A DNA stretch of 64,000 nucleotides from Desulfuromonas acetexigens (GTDB lineage Bacteria > Desulfobacterota > Desulfuromonadia > Desulfuromonadales > Trichloromonadaceae): positions 62,001 through 126,000 of the forward strand of contig NZ_FOJJ01000039.1 in the NCBI RefSeq assembly GCF_900111775.1, written 5' to 3'. Below the pieces are notes generated by a model, which worked only from the letters and a program-made list of their open reading frames with translations, was not told the origin of the DNA and did not search any database. Both the position numbers and the translations under genes were made by a program. Shown piece after piece: positions 10,681 to 20,432 of this stretch; position 1 is the stretch's first letter; each line of letters begins with the position of its first letter.

Positions 10681-10902
10681 TTAACGATGGGTGACGCGCT
10701 TGCGAAAGAGCTCTTTGGTTCCGCTGAGGAAGAGAATCAGGCCGGGAACCAGCTGCGCGGCGATAATCATGGCGAAGAAGCCGAAGAAGATCAGGGACAA
10801 AAGGCCAAAGCCGGATTTTTCGGGAAGATCGGCGGCCCAGGCCGCGGTCGTCGAAGTCAGGGTGATCAGGGTGGTAAGGATCGTGGAAACCGGGTTTTTC
10901 AT
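10681..10902 (-). CDS. Small membrane protein with signal peptide (family copy 2)
   Basis: A 73-residue protein. The signal peptide ends near AAWAAD. One transmembrane helix in the pattern LLSLIFFGFFAMIIAAQLVPG follows, and then a basic tail. The AAQL(V/I)P segment matches copy 1 at 10398-10631. The minus-strand sequence before the ATG is AAGGAGCAATAG, a good ribosome site. It is probably transcribed together with copy 1, with 49 bp between them. No function is assigned. Confidence 0.75.
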   Translation of the reverse strand: MKNPVSTILTTLITLTSTTAAWAADLPEKSGFGLLSLIFFGFFAMIIAAQLVPGLILFLSGTKELFRKRVTHR

Positions 10903-11628
10903 CTATTGCTCCTTGTAACGGAAAAGTTTCGAACTGTTGCTAGTCTATATAGCGAGGAGCGTGCCAAGGTTGGATTTTTCTCATTTTTTCTGCATAAACT
11001 ATCGAAATGTAAGGATAAAAAACTTCTTTTTAGGTCTTTGCAGGACGGGTCTTGGAGGAGGCGTTGTATAGAGAAAATATACGAAAAGCACCCTCGTCAG
11101 CGTCGGGAAGGGCCGGTCTTGTTCACGAAACTAATCGAAAACAAAGGGATTTTTCTTTGGGGAAAAAGGTATGGACAATTTATACAGGGTCTGTATGAGG
11201 GGAATTGCCAAAGTGGCAGGAGAAAGCAAGCAGGGCAACCTGGGTTGCGGGGATCGCTGGAGGGAAAAAACCGGCACACCATGACCCACCGCTTGGTTGG
11301 TGGATAATCGCTGGCCCCCTCCCCGCGATTATCAGGCCTCCGGATGTGGCAGAAGCCGGAGGGCAGACGGGCCGGTCTTTGACCGCGCGGTGGGTCTGGT
11401 GTGCCTCGTTTTAATCTTTATATTAGCCAGAATCGGGCCAACAATTCGCCTCAGTACAGGCAGATTCTTTGATTTCCAAATTTCTTAACAAGTACCGGAT
11501 TTTATTGGAATTGTTTTTTTGAGATAAGTTGCGTAGAGAAGCCGAGGTCCGGCATTTGGCGGAAAGGGTCCGGCGAATGGCGGTTAGAAAAAGCCCGGGA
11601 TCACCATTCGCCGGTTCCGAGGAGGGAA
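10903..11628. other. 726-bp non-coding region, AT-rich, with a structured block
   Basis: The open frames here have no homology signature that I recognise and no ribosome site, so I treat the stretch as non-coding. 10903-11220 is AT-rich. A small hairpin GCAACC-TG-GGTTGC lies near 11235-11250. The prominent structured block at 11273-11405 is listed separately. 11406-11628 is AT-rich and ends near the convergent stop of the lipoprotein gene. Confidence 0.6.
11273..11405. other. Highly structured element, candidate non-coding RNA or small mobile repeat
   Basis: Outer arms 11273-11292 (GGCACACCATGACCCACCGC) and 11387-11405 are reverse complements apart from a one-base bulge. They enclose about 94 bp that hold three further hairpins: GATAATCGC/GCGATTATC (11303-11311 with 11325-11333), CCTCCGG/CCGGAGG (11337-11343 with 11356-11362), and CGGTC-TTT-GACCG (about 11373-11385). 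T-rich tracts follow the outer stem on both strands, TTTTAATCTTT on plus and GGTTTTTT on minus. This looks like a multibranched fold. I cannot match it to tmRNA, RNase P, SRP, 6S or a known riboswitch. Strand and function are unknown. Confidence 0.5.
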
Positions 11629-12207
11629 TTAACGTCGGGCGATTTTTTCCATCAAGGCTTCGACGATGCCGGGGATGCAGTCGGCGAAGATATCCCGCGT
11701 GGCCACTTCAAAGGTGGTTGATTGCCGGGTTGCCGGATTATAGAATTCCAGCCGGTAGCTGACCGTCATGATCACGCCCCGGCCGGGCGCCACGGACATT
11801 TCCCGAGTGAGGATGGTGCCGAAGAGGATCAGGTCGGGATTCCGGTCGAGGCCAAGACGCGCGGTCAACGGTTCCGACGCCATCCCCTTGATCTCGGTCA
11901 CCGCCAGTTGCGGGTCGTCAAAGCCGGGCCGAACATGCAGATCCGCATGGAAGAGTCCTTTATCCTTGAACTGCTGGGCAAAGTAAGCCGCTTCTTCCCC
12001 CCGGCAGATGTAGAAGGCTTCGCGGGTTTTGGCGAAGGGTCCGACCACCAGGATCCGGCTACCGGGACGCAGACTGCCGATATCGCCGGAGATAACCTGG
12101 ATTTCGCCGACCCCTTCGGCGGAGCGCATGACCTGACCGTAAATCAGACCACAGCCCGAGAGGACGGTCACCAGCACTAACGGGAGCAGATAACGCAGCG
12201 GTTTCAT
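11629..12207 (-). CDS. Lipoprotein of unknown function
   Basis: A 192-residue protein with a signal peptide and lipobox LSGC. The mature part is about 170 residues with alternating beta-type segments (GSRILVVGPF, PDLILFGTILTREM, VSYRLEFYNPATRQSTTFEVATRD), as in LptE-like or other outer-membrane-associated lipoproteins. No family is recognised with certainty. The start at 12207 is chosen over 12237 because GGAGG is 7-8 nt upstream and the signal peptide begins there. Its ATG overlaps the stop of the upstream CxxCH gene (ATGA), so the two are translationally coupled. Confidence 0.78.
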   Translation of the reverse strand: MKPLRYLLPLVLVTVLSGCGLIYGQVMRSAEGVGEIQVISGDIGSLRPGSRILVVGPFAKTREAFYICRGEEAAYFAQQFKDKGLFHADLHVRPGFDDPQLAVTEIKGMASEPLTARLGLDRNPDLILFGTILTREMSVAPGRGVIMTVSYRLEFYNPATRQSTTFEVATRDIFADCIPGIVEALMEKIARR

Positions 12208-12425
12208 TGAATCCCTCCGAATGAGAGTTTGTGACATTCGAGACAGTTATCCGTGGGGCGATGATGACGAAGCCTGGTCACGTCATGACATTCCCGGCAG
12301 GATGGATTGTCGGTAGCCTGCCGATGGGCCTCGGTGTTGGTGCGGCGAGGAGAGAGGGGAGGGATGCGATCGACACAGGCGGTAGAGGCCAGGGTCAGCA
12401 GCAGGAACAAGACAATGGTTTTCAT
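12204..12425 (-). CDS. Small diheme-type CxxCH protein
   Basis: A 73-residue exported protein with a hydrophobic leader that may carry a lipobox (ASTAC). It has two c-type haem attachment motifs, CRECH at residues 43-47 and CLECH at 61-65. It is much smaller than usual multihaem cytochromes and may be a short electron carrier or haem-binding lipoprotein. The open frame extends to 12533. The start at 12425 is chosen because the signal sequence begins there, but the ribosome site is weak (GGGAT). The stop overlaps the next gene's start. A secretion and haem-attachment role is inferred from the motifs only. Confidence 0.7.
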   Translation of the reverse strand: MKTIVLFLLLTLASTACVDRIPPLSPRRTNTEAHRQATDNPSCRECHDVTRLRHHRPTDNCLECHKLSFGGIQ

Positions 12426-12541
12426 GGCGAGAGATCCCTGATGGCGGAAGGGCAAAGGGGGCACCGGCGTCGAAAACGGCCATCGGCTGTCGCGGTCTGG
12501 AAAAACTCTAGCAGAGCACTCGAAAAGGCACAAGGATCGGC

Positions 12542-13090
12542 ATGAAGCAAAATGATGAGGTTTGCTTGAGAAAATTTATCGGTCGCTCTTTGCTGTCTGT
12601 CCTCTTGGGGGGATGGCTGCTGGTCTGCGCCTGTAGTCCGGCGCGGGAGAACGCTCCCCTGACCTTGGCCGGGGAGGGGCGGCTGATCGTTGAAATGGCG
12701 GGATTTCGCAACTCCCAGGGGATGGCGCGGGTGTGGCTTTTTGCTTCGGCGGAAGGTTTTCCCGATGAAGAGAAGGGCGCTCTAGCGAGTGCTCAGGGGG
12801 AAATTCGCGACGGCCGCTGCGAGGTGACCTTTCCCCAGCTGCCTTTCGGTGCTTATGCGGTCAGCGTACTGCACGACGAAGATGGCGACAATCGGATGGC
12901 TGCTAATCTTTTCGGGATGCCCCGGGAAGGTTTCGGCCTCTCCAATGGTCTCGGCACGCGCCGCCTTGGGCCGCCCGACTTCGCGGAGGCCCGTTTCCTC
13001 TTCATGATGGACGGGCTGCGGGTGCCGGTCAGGGTGGAGTATCTCGACCGGCGTCGCGATGAACAGCGCAGGCGGCGGCAATCCCCCTAG
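12542..13090 (+). CDS. DUF2141-type lipoprotein
   Basis: A 182-residue protein with a signal peptide and lipobox (LLVCAC). The mature domain begins at about residue 48 with GRLIVEMAGFRNSQGMARVWLF and includes LPFGAYAVSVLHDEDGDNRM, the acidic, possibly metal-binding segment typical of DUF2141 proteins. The usual family size is about 130-150 residues for the domain, so it is complete. The C-terminus is unusually arginine-rich. AAGGAT lies upstream of the ATG. It is divergent from the CxxCH gene. The function is not known for the family. Confidence 0.75.
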   Translation: MKQNDEVCLRKFIGRSLLSVLLGGWLLVCACSPARENAPLTLAGEGRLIVEMAGFRNSQGMARVWLFASAEGFPDEEKGALASAQGEIRDGRCEVTFPQLPFGAYAVSVLHDEDGDNRMAANLFGMPREGFGLSNGLGTRRLGPPDFAEARFLFMMDGLRVPVRVEYLDRRRDEQRRRRQSP

Positions 13091-13191
13091 CCGTCCGGTT
13101 TCCGATGCCCGGTTTATGGTTGCCGCTCTCGTTCGATCGTGCAATACTTTCGCGGATTTGGAAGAAAAAGCGGAAATGGATGGAGGATGTC

Positions 13192-15033
13192 ATGGGCTAC
13201 AGAAATCTCGCTTCCTGTGTCGCCGATCTGGAACGGACCGGTCAGCTGCGGCGCATCGACGCCGAGGTCGACGCCAATCTCGAAATCGGCGCTATCCAGC
13301 GCCGGGTCTACCGGGCCGGCGGGCCGGCGCTGCTCTTCACCAACGTCAAGGGTTGCCCCTTTCCCATGCTCGGCAACCTTTTCGGCACCCTGGAGCGGAC
13401 CCGCTACATCTTTCGCGATACCCTCAAAACCATTGAAGCGCTGGTCGCCCTCAAGGTCAACCCGGCCCACGCCCTGAAACATCCCCTTGCGGCCCTGCGC
13501 GCCCCCCTCGGCGCCTGGCATCTGCTGCCACGCAAAGTCTCCGCTGGGCCGATCCTCACCCATACCACCAGCATCGACCAGTTGCCCCAGCTAAAATCCT
13601 GGCCCGACGATGGTGGCGCCTTCATCACCTTGCCCCAGGTCTATTCGGAAGATCCGCTGCGGCCCGGTATTCGCTCTTCCAATCTGGGCATGTACCGGGT
13701 ACAGATTTCCGGCGGCGACTACGCGCCGAACCAGGAGATCGGCCTGCACTATCAGATCCACCGGGGGATCGGCGTCCATCACGCCGCCGCCATCGAACGG
13801 GGCGAACCGCTCAAGGTCAACATCTTCGTCGGTGGGCCCCCCAGCCTGACGGTGGCGGCGGTCATGCCGCTGCCCGAGGGAATGCCCGAGCTGGCCTTTG
13901 CCGGGCTCCTCGGCGGACATCGGCTGACCATGGTCACCCCGGAGGGCGGCCTGCCGATGCCGGCGGAAGCCGATTTCGTCATCACCGGCACCATCGACCC
14001 GCACAAAACCCTGCCCGAAGGCCCCTTCGGCGACCATCTCGGCTATTACAGCCTGGCCCACGACTTTCCGGTGGTGCGGGTCGAGCGGGTCTATCATCGC
14101 GAGGGGGCGATCTGGCCCTTCACCAGCGTCGGCCGGCCGCCCCAGGAAGACACCACCTTCGGCGCCTTCATCCACGAACTGACCGGGCCGCTGATCCCGA
14201 CGGTGCTGCCGGGCATCCGTGCCGTCCATGCCGTCGACGCCGCCGGGGTCCATCCCCTGCTGCTCGCTGTCGGCAGCGAGCGCTACGTCCCCTATGCCCA
14301 AGAAGAACGTCCGCAGGAGCTGCTCACCCTCGGCAACGCCGTCCTCGGCCAAGGGCAGTTGTCGCTGGCTAAGTACCTCTTTATCTGCGCCGGGGAGGAC
14401 AACCCGGCCCTCGATATCCACGACATCCCGGCCTTCTTCCGTCATGTGCTGGAGCGGGTCGACTGGCGGCGGGACGTGCATTTCCAGACCTGCACCACTA
14501 TCGACACCCTCGACTACTCGGGGAGCGGCTTCAACGAAGGCTCCAAGGTGGTGATCGCCGCCTGCGGCGACAAACGTCGCGAGCTGCCGACGGAAATCCC
14601 CGGCGATCTGAGCCTGCCCGAGGGTTTCACCGCCCCCCGCATCGCCCTCCCCGGCGTGCTGGTGGTGCAGGGGCCGGAATGCCGCTCGCAACGGGGGCGG
14701 GAGGATGCTGCCATCGAGGCCTTCTGCCGCTTTTTCGGGGAGGATGACCCGCTCAACCGCTTTCCCCTGGTGGTCATCGGCGACGACAGCGAATTCGCCG
14801 GGCGCACCCTCGACAACTGGCTGTGGACGACCTTCACCCGCTCCAATCCCGCCAGCGACATCTACGGCATCGGCGCTAAAACCGTCGCCCGCCACTGGGG
14901 TTGCCGCGGCGCGCTGGTCATTGACGCCCGCCGCAAGCCCCACCATGCGCCGCCGCTGCTCGAAGACCCCGCCGTCGAAGCGCGGGTCGACGCCCTCGGC
15001 GCCCCCGGTGGGCCGTTGCACGGCATCATCTGA
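13192..15033 (+). CDS. UbiD-family decarboxylase
   Basis: A prenylated-FMN dependent decarboxylase of about 613 residues, the long form often annotated as menaquinone biosynthesis decarboxylase (TIGR03701-like, futalosine route). Signature segments are the EGPFGDHLGYYS motif with a catalytic Glu, ERVYHREGAIWPFTSVGRPPQ, and GGDYAPNQEIGLHYQ. The start at 13192 has GGAGG 5 nt upstream; 13180 is a possible alternative. A DoxX gene follows by 18 bp. The family is clear. The exact substrate (menaquinone precursor or an aromatic acid) cannot be told from sequence alone. Confidence 0.85.
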   Translation: MGYRNLASCVADLERTGQLRRIDAEVDANLEIGAIQRRVYRAGGPALLFTNVKGCPFPMLGNLFGTLERTRYIFRDTLKTIEALVALKVNPAHALKHPLAALRAPLGAWHLLPRKVSAGPILTHTTSIDQLPQLKSWPDDGGAFITLPQVYSEDPLRPGIRSSNLGMYRVQISGGDYAPNQEIGLHYQIHRGIGVHHAAAIERGEPLKVNIFVGGPPSLTVAAVMPLPEGMPELAFAGLLGGHRLTMVTPEGGLPMPAEADFVITGTIDPHKTLPEGPFGDHLGYYSLAHDFPVVRVERVYHREGAIWPFTSVGRPPQEDTTFGAFIHELTGPLIPTVLPGIRAVHAVDAAGVHPLLLAVGSERYVPYAQEERPQELLTLGNAVLGQGQLSLAKYLFICAGEDNPALDIHDIPAFFRHVLERVDWRRDVHFQTCTTIDTLDYSGSGFNEGSKVVIAACGDKRRELPTEIPGDLSLPEGFTAPRIALPGVLVVQGPECRSQRGREDAAIEAFCRFFGEDDPLNRFPLVVIGDDSEFAGRTLDNWLWTTFTRSNPASDIYGIGAKTVARHWGCRGALVIDARRKPHHAPPLLEDPAVEARVDALGAPGGPLHGII

Positions 15034-15051
15034 ACAAAGGAGTCTTGGCTT

Positions 15052-15453
15052 ATGTGGTCTTTTCTCGGCAGATATCGCGATTTCGGCCTGTTGGTGCTGC
15101 GCCTCGGCGTCGGTGCCCTGTTCCTTTTCCACGGCTGGCCCAAGCTGATGGGCGGCCCGGTCAAGTGGGAGTCCCTGGGGACGGCCATGGGCTATCTCGG
15201 CATCCATGTCATCCCCGTCTTCTGGGGGCTGATGGCGGCGCTCAGCGAGTTTTTCGGCGGCGTCTGCCTGATCCTCGGCGTGGTTTTTCGCCCCGCCTGC
15301 CTGCTCCTCCTCGGCACCATGGCGGTGGCGGCAACGATGCATCTGCAGCGCGGCGACGGTTTGCAGGTCGCCTCCCATGCCATCGAACTCGGCTTCGTCT
15401 TCTTCGGTCTGCTCTTCGTCGGGCCGGGACGCTTCGGCTTCGGCCGGGGCTAG
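15052..15453 (+). CDS. DoxX family membrane protein
   Basis: A 133-residue protein with four predicted membrane helices and the DoxX-type opening LGLLVLRLGVGALFLFHGWPKLMG (here with FGLLVLRLGVGALF). Members are small inner-membrane proteins linked to redox or detoxification functions. AAGGAG lies 10 nt before the ATG. It follows the UbiD-family gene by 18 bp and is probably in the same operon. Its specific role is unknown. Confidence 0.85.
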   Translation: MWSFLGRYRDFGLLVLRLGVGALFLFHGWPKLMGGPVKWESLGTAMGYLGIHVIPVFWGLMAALSEFFGGVCLILGVVFRPACLLLLGTMAVAATMHLQRGDGLQVASHAIELGFVFFGLLFVGPGRFGFGRG

Positions 15454-15473
15454 GCGAAACATTCGCCGGTTGA

Positions 15474-16823
<1,350 letters not shown>

Positions 16824-16831
16824 TAAGCCAC

Positions 16832-16917
16832 GGAGGAGTGGCCGAGTGGTTTAAGGCGGCGGTCTTGAAAACCGTTGATCGAAAGATCCGTGGGTTCGAA
16901 TCCTACCTCCTCCGCCA
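16832..16917 (+). tRNA. tRNA-Ser (UGA)
   Basis: The acceptor stem GGAGGAG/CTCCTCC is complete, the anticodon loop CTTGAAA gives UGA, and the long variable arm is typical of tRNA-Ser. The T-loop GGTTCGAATCC is present and CCA is encoded. It starts 8 bp after the serS stop. Confidence 0.95.
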
Positions 16918-16990
16918 GTTAATTAAGCAGAATCTTGGTAGGATTCGAAGCGGCGCAAGACGCTTCAGCGAAAATTAAATAGTTGCATAC

Positions 16991-17086
<96 letters not shown>

Positions 17087-17178
17087 TAGTTAATTTGCAG
17101 GGGCGATTCATGAATCGCCCTGGTCAAAAAAAAGTTGACAATCGCGGCAATTTGCGCGATAAACACCCCTCTCAACAC

Positions 17179-17255
<77 letters not shown>

Positions 17256-17263
17256 CTAAAATC

Positions 17264-17294
17264 AAGGGCTTGGCTGGTTTCCAGTCAGGCCCTT
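17264..17294 (+). terminator. Hairpin after tRNA-Arg
   Basis: AAGGGC / GCCCTT arms with an inner GGCTGG-TTT-CCAGTC stem, followed by CTTGTCT. This is a likely processing or termination hairpin between the tRNA genes and tadA. Confidence 0.65.
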
Positions 17295-17329
17295 CTTGTC
17301 TATTCAGCCCTATTGTCATGGGAAATGTC

Positions 17330-17833
17330 ATGTCGATCGATCCCGCCCGCGACGAGTTCTTCATGCGCCAGGCCATGACCGAGGCCGAGGCGGCCGCCGC
17401 GTTGGGCGAGGTGCCGGTCGGCGCGCTGCTCGTTCGGGACGGGGTGATCATCGGGCGCGGCCACAATCTGCGGGAAACCAGCAACGATCCGACCACGCAC
17501 GCGGAAATGCTCGCCATCCGCCAGGGGGCGGAACATATCGATCACTGGCGGTTGCTCGATACCACCCTCTATGTCACTCTGGAACCCTGTGTCATGTGCA
17601 TGGGGGCGATCATCCTGGCGCGCATTCCCCGGCTGGTCTACGGCTGCCGCGACCCCCGGGTCGGCGCCGCCGGTTCGATCTACGATTTCTCCCGGGATGA
17701 GCGCTTCAACCACCGGGTTGAGGTCACCGAAGGGGTGTTGCGGGACGAATGCAGCGCCCAGCTCAGCACCTTCTTCCAGGCCCTGCGCGCGCGCAAGAAG
17801 GCGCTTCGGGTGCCAGCCGGCGAGGATGAATAA
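17330..17833 (+). CDS. tadA: tRNA adenosine(34) deaminase
   Basis: Deaminates A34 of tRNA-Arg(ACG) to inosine. The 167 residues carry the zinc and catalytic motifs THAEM (His ligand and catalytic Glu) and EPCVMCMGA (two Cys ligands), plus the AARIPRLVYGCRDPRVGAAGS-like region (here ARIPRLVYGCRDP). The frame opens at 17270. The ATG at 17330 is chosen because the conserved fold starts soon after it, but the ribosome site is weak, and 17318 is an alternative. It lies directly next to the gene for its only known bacterial tRNA substrate. Confidence 0.93.
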   Translation: MSIDPARDEFFMRQAMTEAEAAAALGEVPVGALLVRDGVIIGRGHNLRETSNDPTTHAEMLAIRQGAEHIDHWRLLDTTLYVTLEPCVMCMGAIILARIPRLVYGCRDPRVGAAGSIYDFSRDERFNHRVEVTEGVLRDECSAQLSTFFQALRARKKALRVPAGEDE

Positions 17834-17896
17834 AATTCTTGGCAAGCAGCGGACAAATGAAGTAGTATGCGCCCTGCTTCGAAAATCACCCCTTGC

Positions 17897-17984
17897 GGAG
17901 GGGTGTCCGAGAGGTCGAAGGTGACAGACTCGAAATCTGTTGTACCGCAAGGTACCGTGGGTTCGAATCCCACCCCCTCCGCCA
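17897..17984 (+). tRNA. tRNA-Ser (CGA)
   Basis: The acceptor stem GGAGGGG/CCCCTCC is followed by the anticodon loop CTCGAAA (CGA), a long variable arm (GTACCGCAAGGTAC) and a normal T-loop. CCA is encoded. It marks the left edge of the low-GC accessory region, a position often used as an integration site, but I see no integrase and no second copy of its 3' end. Confidence 0.95.
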
Positions 17985-17992
17985 GTAATAAC

Positions 17993-18025
17993 AAGGGCTT
18001 AGCCGGAAACGGCTAGGCCCTTTTT
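17993..18025 (+). terminator. Terminator after tRNA-Ser (CGA)
   Basis: AAGGGC-T-TAGCCG, a GAAA tetraloop, then CGGCTA-G-GCCCTT running into TTTTT. This is a classic intrinsic terminator. Confidence 0.88.
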
Positions 18026-18291
18026 CTTATGTTATGTTTATGGGCTACCTTTAGGGCTACCTTTAAGGGATTGGTGATGTTAAGGAGGGTGCCTTCAAAG
18101 TGGCATGTTTGCATCTCGGGGATGCTTTTTTTATGGTTCTGGACCGCCGGATCCTCTGCTCCCTTTCCGAAATTACGCTCATAATTTTGGGAAAGATAAC
18201 GATCTTGCATCTGGGGTGGGGCAGTGAGTGAACTTGATCCAAGTGGACATCTTTGGAAAACAACTAGATAGAGAAACAGGAAATTTGCTTG
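18026..18291. other. Non-coding stretch after tRNA-Ser
   Basis: About 265 bp of AT-richer DNA with a short tandem repeat of GGGCTACCTTTA near 18040-18065. The small open frames have no ribosome site and no recognisable product. This is the transition into accessory DNA. Confidence 0.5.
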
Positions 18292-18792
18292 TCAGGCGGC
18301 CTCGTCGGCAACCCAGCCTTTATGACTGTGACTGATCGCCACCCGCCTTTGCCCGTGCGGTTGCGGGGAAAGCGATAGATTGGCCATCTCGTCAAAGTAG
18401 TTTTCAATCTGGCGATTGTGGTCTACCAGGCTACGAAGCAGCAGTTCATTGGCTTCTCCCATCAGCGAGGGCTTGTGCTCGGATTCCCAATGGCTTACCT
18501 GGCTGGGGCGCACGTGCATGTTCCTGGCGAAGTCCGCCTTTGACCAGCCCAGGGATTTACGCAGAAAGGTAATCTCGAAAGGCTCCAGGCGACCGGACTT
18601 CTTGATGACAATGTTCGCCAGCAGGCGATGCAGTTGTTCCATTTTGGGGATGTTGACCAACGTGTTGCCGCACGCCGGGCAACGCTCCACCAGGATATTG
18701 TTCAGGGTCACATAGGGAAGGCCGGATTCCGTGTAACGGATGTTCTCGCGGCTCTGAACCAGTTCTTCTTGCCGGCAGTCAGGGCACGTCAT
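18292..18792 (-). CDS. MqsA/HigA-like antitoxin (zinc finger plus HTH)
   Basis: A 166-residue protein. The N-terminus has two CxxC pairs (CPDC at residues 3-6 and CPAC near 38-41) for a structural zinc. The C-terminal half has an XRE-type helix-turn-helix (LGWSKADFARNMHVRPSQVSHWE). This two-part plan is typical of MqsA/YgiT-type antitoxins that also repress their own operon. No intact toxin gene is adjacent. A short in-frame remnant immediately upstream overlaps its ATG. The protein is probably an orphan antitoxin or stand-alone regulator. Confidence 0.8.
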   Translation of the reverse strand: MTCPDCRQEELVQSRENIRYTESGLPYVTLNNILVERCPACGNTLVNIPKMEQLHRLLANIVIKKSGRLEPFEITFLRKSLGWSKADFARNMHVRPSQVSHWESEHKPSLMGEANELLLRSLVDHNRQIENYFDEMANLSLSPQPHGQRRVAISHSHKGWVADEAA

Positions 18793-18866
18793 TTTAATCT
18801 CCAGTCCGTCACGATAAACATCCTGATTTCGCCCAAGACTTCCACCACGACGATAGATTTACCAGG
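18789..18866 (-). pseudogene. Possible 3' remnant of a toxin gene
   Basis: Read on the minus strand in the frame that ends at the TGA overlapping the antitoxin start (ATGA), there are about 25 codons giving a beta-strand-like tail (VVVEVLGEIRMFIVTDW). Gene order (toxin then antitoxin, 4-bp overlap) fits mqsRA-type or DUF4258-type modules. The upstream part of such a toxin is absent because the PPOX-like gene occupies that position. This is suggestive only, since so short an open frame can arise by chance. Confidence 0.3.
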
Positions 18867-19230
18867 TCTGGGTGGCAGAATCGATGGTGACGGCGAGCGT
18901 AGCTCGCAACCAACTAAATTTTGACTTGAGCAAATCGAATTCGGGTCCCTCTGTAATGAAGGCGGCAGTGCCTTTTATCAGAAATCCAGCACCTGGGCCA
19001 TGATTGCCTGTTACTTTGCTGCTGCCCAAAGTGATCAGCACGTGATTGTTGAATGCAACGTTGGCCTCGGTTTTATGCATGTACCCTGCCGGAATCAGCA
19101 AGCGGCCATCCCCCGAAACGCGGAGGTAGCTGTTCCAAGTGTTCACCATATGGGGGCCGCCCTCGCCTAGGGTTGCAATCGCAACCACGCCATCTTGATT
19201 CATTATTTCTTTTAATTTCTCAGGTAACAT
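18859..19230 (-). CDS. Pyridoxamine 5'-phosphate oxidase-like flavin-binding protein
   Basis: A 123-residue single-domain split-barrel protein of the PPOX family. It has the characteristic opening (MNQDGVVAIATLGEGGPHMV), the N-S-Y/G-R-LLIPAG strand and an H-K-T-EAN-V-F-NN segment. Such proteins bind FMN or other cofactors. The substrate is unknown. GGAGGGG lies before the ATG. It is separated by only 40 bp from the AraC regulator transcribed in the same direction and may be its downstream partner. Confidence 0.82.
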   Translation of the reverse strand: MLPEKLKEIMNQDGVVAIATLGEGGPHMVNTWNSYLRVSGDGRLLIPAGYMHKTEANVAFNNHVLITLGSSKVTGNHGPGAGFLIKGTAAFITEGPEFDLLKSKFSWLRATLAVTIDSATQTW

Positions 19231-19269
19231 CGTAATCCCCTCCCGTTTAGTGAGTTGTTTGCGGCTCGT

Positions 19270-20196
19270 TTATATACCATCACCAACCGTCACTTGTCTC
19301 AGGTTATTGATGTCGCGCAGTGGGGGCGCGCCGAACAGGCGACTGTATTCTCGGCTGAACTGGGATGGGCTTTCGTAGCCGACCTGGAACGCCGCCGTTG
19401 CCGCATCGAGATGTTCCGCAAGCATCAAGCGTCGGGCTTCCTGCAAGCGCAACTGCTTCTGATACTGCAAGGGACTCAACGCCGTCACCGACCGGAAGTG
19501 GTGATGAAAGGTCGAGGGGCTCATGCCCGCCCTGGCGGCAAGGTCATCGATACGTAGCGGCTGGGTGAAGTTCATCTTCAGCCATTCAATGGTCCGGGCA
19601 ATCTGCTGACTCTGGCTCCCCGCCACCGCGATTTGACGCAATCGTGCCCCCTGATCCCCCACCAGCAGGCGATAGAGAATCTCGCGTTGGATGTTCGGGG
19701 CCAGGATCGGGATATCTTCCTCGCTGTCGAGCAACTCCATCAAGCGCACAAAGGCGTTGACCAGCGGCGGTGTCACCGCACCGGTCGCCATGCCGCGACT
19801 CGGCTGCTGCGTTCGCGGCGCGGGGAGATGGCTATCGGCCATCAACTGGGTAATTTCACGCTGATTGAGTTTCAACACCAGCCCCAGGTATGGACAGCCC
19901 CGGCTCGCTTCGGTCACCTGCCAAACCGAGGGCAGATCCACGGACGCAATCAGATAGTTCTGGGGGTCATACACGTACACATCGTTTCCGAGCACCACGC
20001 GCTTAGCCCCTTGAGCCGTAAGGCAGATACTCGGTTCGTACATGCCGCAGGTCAGTTCGGTTGGTTCGTTCCGCCGCCATAGTGTCAAGCCAGGGATCGC
20101 GGTTTCGATGGTGTCGCTTCTGTCGGTCCATCGGGCAATCCGCTTGCCAAGAAACTCCACGCTTGAAGCCCTTTCCATTTTCTCGTCAATCTCCAT
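19270..20196 (-). CDS. AraC-family transcriptional regulator
   Basis: A 308-residue protein with an N-terminal cupin-like AraC_N domain (ICLTAQGAKRVVLGNDVYVYDP). The C-terminus carries two HTH units (LRIDDLAARAGMSPSTFHHHFRSV, here shown by the IDDLAARAGMSPSTFHHHFR segment, and GYESPSQFSREYSRLFG). It is divergent from an iron-dependent alcohol dehydrogenase 237 bp away, the same arrangement as yqhC/yqhD, so it probably activates that gene in response to aldehydes or similar signals. That is an inference. An alternative start is the Met at codon 7 (20178). Confidence 0.88.
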   Translation of the reverse strand: MEIDEKMERASSVEFLGKRIARWTDRSDTIETAIPGLTLWRRNEPTELTCGMYEPSICLTAQGAKRVVLGNDVYVYDPQNYLIASVDLPSVWQVTEASRGCPYLGLVLKLNQREITQLMADSHLPAPRTQQPSRGMATGAVTPPLVNAFVRLMELLDSEEDIPILAPNIQREILYRLLVGDQGARLRQIAVAGSQSQQIARTIEWLKMNFTQPLRIDDLAARAGMSPSTFHHHFRSVTALSPLQYQKQLRLQEARRLMLAEHLDAATAAFQVGYESPSQFSREYSRLFGAPPLRDINNLRQVTVGDGI

Positions 20197-20432
20197 AGGC
20201 CAGCCTTTTCGCTATTTAAGGTCGTGAACCCATCCTAGCCGGCCTGACCCTCTCAGGCAACATTTTTACGAATAACCGTAAGATCAGGCAAGAATCGAGC
20301 AGGATTGGTCTACCGCTGGCTGCCCCAGCGGGAGTACGATTCAATCGAAATGGACGGCAGAAACCAATCGCAGTCAAAAATGACATCCGGCAGCCGGCAA
20401 GAGCTGCGCTGCACCAGCAAAGGAGAATAATC

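Noticed and set aside
11273-11405. Cobalamin, GEMM (cyclic dinucleotide) or attC assignment of the structured element
   Set aside because: I looked for the conserved cobalamin box, the GEMM core and integron-type boundary boxes and did not find convincing matches, so I left it unassigned.
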